In this document: one piece after another, positions 61,283 to 64,000 of the stretch | Numbering within the stretch: the first letter of the stretch is position 1 | Layout: the number at the start of each line of letters is the position of its first letter | Assembly: GCF_013204885.1 (NCBI RefSeq) | Contig: NZ_JABMKX010000019.1 | Location: 61,943 to 125,942, forward strand | Source of the DNA: Paenibacillus tritici | GTDB taxonomy: Bacteria > Bacillota > Bacilli > Paenibacillales > Paenibacillaceae | Length of the DNA stretch: 64,000 bases | Direction of reading: 5' to 3' | Position numbers and translations under genes: made by a program | Notes under the pieces: generated by a model | The model's input: the letters and a program-made list of their open reading frames with translations, nothing else | The model's database searches: none | Told to the model about the DNA's origin: nothing

Positions 61283-61954
61283 TCAAGGGGAGATGGGTCC
61301 GGAGCTATGCAGCAGCCATTCAGCAAAAGCATGACATAGCTCCGCACGGGTAAGCGGGAACGCGATAATGTAATCCTGTGCGGGCTTACAGCAGCTGCGC
61401 AGAAGCCAGGCACCCGAAGCAGCCTCCATGAACGATGCCTCCTGCAGGCTCCAGGTTCCGCCGTCCTGTGAACATAACCGCAGCTCTCCGGACACTGTCC
61501 GGTGCTTCAACACTTTGGCTAATTCAGCAGAGCTGTCAGGATCACCCGTTTCCGCCCCCAGGGATTCAGCCAACACACACCATGTCCAGCCTCCGGCTTG
61601 GTCATTTATCTCCTCATAACTTTCTTTGGACAGGAAGAGCGCAGGAGCAGACATAGTCCGGCTATGCGCATAGTCAAAACAATTAAAAAGATAATGACAG
61701 GCCCGCTTAATCTCCTCCGGCTCCTTCAATTCGTATCCGAAAGCGTCTTCTTCACGCAGACCTGTTATAATGGTCTTATCCTTATGTACGTGCAGGCATA
61801 CATCATGCGAATACCCGTCCTCATCGAACTTCAATCTGCAGATCCGCAGTGAGCCGGAGGCTGCATGCAGAATATCCGTAATCACTTTCCGCTTGCTTTC
61901 ACCCGGGAACAGAAACTGTGCCAAACAGATTACCTCTTGATTTTTCACACTCAT
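61283..61954 (-). CDS. Hypothetical protein, 223 aa
   Basis: Soluble protein of unrecognised family. The N-terminal half (SKRKVITDILHAASGSLRICRLKFDEDGYSHDVCLHVHKDKTIITGLREED) looks like a beta-strand meander; the C-terminal half is helical with several Cys (LRLCSQDGG, LLRSCCKPAQDYIIAFPLTRAELCHAFAEW). No signal peptide. It is divergent from the 62132 gene and unlinked to the ABC operon by function. It could be a bacterial contact or regulatory protein, but nothing supports a specific role. Confidence 0.75.
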   Translation of the reverse strand: MSVKNQEVICLAQFLFPGESKRKVITDILHAASGSLRICRLKFDEDGYSHDVCLHVHKDKTIITGLREEDAFGYELKEPEEIKRACHYLFNCFDYAHSRTMSAPALFLSKESYEEINDQAGGWTWCVLAESLGAETGDPDSSAELAKVLKHRTVSGELRLCSQDGGTWSLQEASFMEAASGAWLLRSCCKPAQDYIIAFPLTRAELCHAFAEWLLHSSGPISP

Positions 61955-62131
61955 AATTCCTTCCTTTTTACCATAAATCCGAGTTTTTTATGTAAATGAG
62001 TGGCTTTCACAAACCTGCAAATCTATAAAACTTGCAATCTTTATGTTATCATAAGCTAATTTTAAGGTAAAATTAAGAAACACAGGGTAAGATCAATACC
62101 ATGAAATACTTTTAGCGAGGTGGTTTTCAAA

Positions 62132-62371
62132 ATGAGAATGCTCATCACATTTCAAAACAAGCTTGTCCCTGTATATTTCACAACAGAAAACAAACAGCCG
62201 ACCCAAAAAGTACTTCGACTGCTCAACAGTACACTTGAACTCAAAATTCAAAAGGGTAAAAACGCCCTGCAGACCTGTTTGAATTCTCTGATCAGTATCG
62301 AAATTAAAGGCTCAGAAGCTATATTGCACAGTTACAGTGAAAATGATTCATTGGCATTATCCCTCTACTAA
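62132..62371 (+). CDS. Hypothetical protein, 79 aa
   Basis: Small protein MRMLITFQNKLVPVYFTTENKQPTQKVLRLLNSTLELKIQKGKNALQTCLNSLISIEIKGSEAILHS. Mixed alpha/beta, no membrane segment. GCGAGGTGG lies 8 nt before the ATG. A terminator overlaps its end. Divergent from the gene at 61283. Not recognised. Confidence 0.65.
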   Translation: MRMLITFQNKLVPVYFTTENKQPTQKVLRLLNSTLELKIQKGKNALQTCLNSLISIEIKGSEAILHSYSENDSLALSLY

Positions 62372-62389
62372 ACAGAGGGATATTTTTTT
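62359..62389 (+). terminator. Terminator overlapping the 62132 gene end
   Basis: ATCCCTC-tactaaaca-GAGGGAT then ATTTTTTT. The stop codon lies in the stem/loop. Confidence 0.85.
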
Positions 62390-62398
62390 GCCGCTACG

Positions 62399-62438
62399 CC
62401 AAAAAAGCACATGCCCGCATCATGCAGGTATGTGCTTC
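62399..62438 (-). terminator. Terminator of the 62450 small gene
   Basis: AGCACAT-ACC / GGC-ATGTGCT then TTTTTTGG on the minus strand. Confidence 0.85.
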
Positions 62439-62449
62439 GTCTATGTCAG

Positions 62450-62587
62450 TCAGCCGATCCGCAGATTACGGTTCTCTTCTTTCTCCGCCTTTTGAATACG
62501 CAATTTGAACAGCTTCACCAGGTTGAGGCGGGTATGCTCTTCGTGACAGTGGTCCAGCTTCTTCAGGATGAAACGGTCAATGGACAT
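62450..62587 (-). CDS. Small basic helical protein, 45 aa
   Basis: Not on a normal ORF length scale. Reads MSIDRFILKKLDHCHEEHTR then LNLVKLFKLRIQKAEKEENRNLRIG. AAAGGAG lies 8 nt before the ATG at 62585-62587, and a strong terminator follows the stop. Amphipathic helix pattern with Leu every three to four residues. Family not recognised; a small regulatory or sporulation phosphatase-like protein is possible but unsupported. Confidence 0.65.
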   Translation of the reverse strand: MSIDRFILKKLDHCHEEHTRLNLVKLFKLRIQKAEKEENRNLRIG

Positions 62588-62848
62588 ATCGATCGCTCCT
62601 TTGGAGTGGGGGCTTAATCCCGTAGTACGGAGAGGGAATCATTTCCTGTTCTCCTTCTATTACCTATTTAACCGGGTCTCAGATTCCCTAAACCTGTCCC
62701 GGAAACGGCCCGGGCCGGCTTGCGAAATTTGGCAACACTATATCTTGACGGTTCAACCGGCAAATGGATTTGTGCTATAGAAGATCTGGTATGGCTGCGA
62801 AGAATAGTCTCTTGATGCAGGCAGAATTATTTTTTTATCCGACGGATA

Positions 62849-62877
62849 TTTACAAACTAAATATTGCGTGCTATATT
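62849..62877 (+). promoter_or_regulatory. Promoter of azoR
   Basis: TTTACA, 17-bp spacer, TATATT, about 45 bp before the ATG. An AT-rich stretch follows (ATAGTTAATATTAAATATAT), which may be an operator. Confidence 0.7.
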
Positions 62878-62919
62878 ATCCATAGTTAATATTAAATATA
62901 TACCTGAGGAGAAATCATA

Positions 62920-63546
62920 ATGTCGAATGTTCTGTTTATCAAAGCTAATAACCGCCCTGCCGATCAATCTGTAAGTGTTCAGCTGTATAACGAATTCCTG
63001 GCCAGCTACAAGGAATCCCACCCTCAAGACCAGATTACTGAACTGGATCTGTTCGCTGAACAGCTGCCATACTACGACAACACCCTGATCACAGGAGTAT
63101 ACAAGGCCGCTCAAGGCTACGAAGCTACTGCAGAAGAAGCAGCAGGCGCCGCTCTTGTGAAGAAATATCTCGACCAGTTCCTGGCTGCCGACAAAGTGGT
63201 CTTTGCCTTCCCGCTCTGGAACATGACGGTTCCGGCTGTACTGCACACTTATATCGACTACCTGAACCAGGCCGGCACTACCTTTAAGTATACCGCTGAA
63301 GGTCCGGTAGGACTGCTGACAGGCAAGAAGGCTGCCGTACTTAACGCCAGAGGCGGCGTGTACTCCGAAGGCCCGGCTGCAAGCGCAGAGATGGCTGTTA
63401 ACTTCATCATGGGTAACCTGAACTTCTGGGGTTTCCAAGAAACTACACAGGTCATCATCGAAGGCCACAATCAGAACCCGCAGAAATCGGCAGAAATTAT
63501 TGCATCCGGCCTGCAGCTGGCTAAGACTGCAGCCGTATCGTTCTAA
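62920..63546 (+). CDS. azoR: FMN-dependent NADH-azoreductase
   Basis: Flavodoxin-fold quinone/azo reductase, 208 aa. FMN phosphate loop KANNRPADQSVSVQLYNEFL, then FPLWNMTVPAVLHTYIDYLNQAGTTFKY and NARGGVYSEGPAA; dimer-forming C-terminal part. SD GAGGAG 7 nt before ATG. In Firmicutes such enzymes respond to quinone or thiol stress; no regulator gene is adjacent. Closed by a strong terminator. Confidence 0.95.
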   Translation: MSNVLFIKANNRPADQSVSVQLYNEFLASYKESHPQDQITELDLFAEQLPYYDNTLITGVYKAAQGYEATAEEAAGAALVKKYLDQFLAADKVVFAFPLWNMTVPAVLHTYIDYLNQAGTTFKYTAEGPVGLLTGKKAAVLNARGGVYSEGPAASAEMAVNFIMGNLNFWGFQETTQVIIEGHNQNPQKSAEIIASGLQLAKTAAVSF

Positions 63547-63614
63547 TAATTGCACGTTATTTGTTCATATATAACTTCCAGTAAGTCTACTTAGGGGGAC
63601 TTACTCGAACCAGC

Positions 63615-63658
63615 AAGTAAAGGCCCCGCAGCTATATTATGCTGCGGGGCCTTTACTT
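63615..63658 (+). terminator. Terminator of azoR
   Basis: Perfect 18-bp stem AAGTAAAGGCCCCGCAGC with loop tatattat. T-rich tail is short. Confidence 0.85.
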
Positions 63659-63698
63659 GGATATGGAGTCCTCGCTGACGGGACCGATGCAAATGCTG

Positions 63699-63763
63699 AA
63701 ACAGCAGTTGGATTTTCTCCACTTCCTGCTGCACAGAAGGCTACAAACCAAACAGCAGTTGGA
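63699..63763. repeat. Short direct and inverted repeat
   Basis: AAACAGCAGTTGGA occurs at 63699-63712 and 63750-63763. Between them lies the partly inverted TCTCCACTTCCTGCTG. The 317-bp gap after azoR contains no supported gene apart from the start at 63977. An open frame on the minus strand at 63653-63865 has no ribosome site. Confidence 0.5.
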
Positions 63764-63976
63764 AAAACAACACTTAATATCCCATAAATCGTCTAAATAA
63801 GATTTTCGCAGGTTAACAAGTGACGTATTTCCAACTAATTCCCTCAAACGCTCCCGAATCACCAAATTAAGATACGTTATTCTAAGCCTGTTGATTACCC
63901 AAAATAAGGTAGCAAAAAGGCCGCTGATTCGTTAAAGTGTTTGTACCCCTACAAACATACGAAACGAGGCGACCTC

Positions 63977-64000
63977 ATGAAAAAGTCTACTTCAATATCA
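63977..64000 (+). CDS. Start of an unidentified gene (partial)
   Basis: GAGGCGACCTC precedes ATGAAAAAGTCTACTTC and gives MKKSTSIS up to the window end. A GTTTGTA-cccc-TACAAAC palindrome lies about 30 bp upstream. A transposase or phage-like gene is possible but only eight codons are visible. Confidence 0.3.

Overview
The window reads as chromosomal DNA of an endospore-forming, moderately GC-rich Firmicute, most likely a Paenibacillus or close relative. The evidence is AGGAGG-type ribosome sites, frequent TTG and GTG starts, Bacillus-type SOS and GlnR operators, and sporulation genes (cotE, spoVK). From about 29 to 55.7 kb the order cotE - mutS - mutL - miaA - hfq - spoVK - hflX - ynbB-like - glnR - glnA - lexA/yneA-like - DUF896 follows what I recall of Bacillus subtilis, with lineage-specific insertions. 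Nearly all genes are on the minus strand. No rRNA, tRNA, CRISPR array, prophage or complete insertion sequence was seen.

Layout: 0-2.2 kb holds partial gltD and the folate/dTMP pair thyA-folA. 3-8.3 kb is the pyruvate dehydrogenase operon pdhA-pdhB-pdhC-lpdA, with a promoter, an upstream inverted repeat and a terminator. 8.5-15.5 kb carries an esterase, a low-molecular-weight phosphatase, thiamine pyrophosphokinase, an NlpC/P60 hydrolase, an atypical response regulator, a Dabb protein with a ThiF/MoeB enzyme, and an ABC-F protein. 15.7-21.2 kb carries a kinase fused to a degenerate P-loop domain and an overlapping five-gene series: Fpg-like glycosylase, endonuclease IV, thioredoxin-like protein, ABC ATPase and an RlmM-like methyltransferase. 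21.2-29.2 kb holds two HAD phosphatases, RNase Z, metH, a lipoprotein and small proteins. 29.3-34.7 kb holds the SOS locus, an L,D-transpeptidase and an AT-rich stretch of small secreted or membrane genes. 34.8-41.4 kb is glnA-glnR to spoVK. 41.5-55.7 kb is a class A penicillin-binding protein, hfq, miaA, mismatch repair, an amidoligase and cotE. 56-61 kb has an HD-GYP protein, an aromatic-acid-exporter-like protein and a SsuABC/TauABC-type ABC transporter. The end has small unknown genes, azoR and possibly the start of a mobile-element gene.

The most notable observations are these. (1) A roughly 215-bp dispersed repeat occurs in three copies. All are in one orientation, each lies shortly after a stop codon, and it has terminal inverted repeats. 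A long internal hairpin shows a compensatory base-pair change and wobbles that make sense only on the minus strand. (2) A GS-fold COOH-NH2 ligase-like (amidoligase) gene carries a 39-bp in-frame tandem repeat and sits between cotE and mutS, which suggests a spore-coat modification role. (3) Short REP-like hairpins follow the stop codons of pdhB, the phosphatase gene and the ABC-F gene. (4) A response regulator has Glu in place of the phosphoacceptor Asp, and a Ser/Thr kinase is fused to a lysine-less P-loop domain. (5) There are very small genes, including one apparently frameshifted at an A6 tract.
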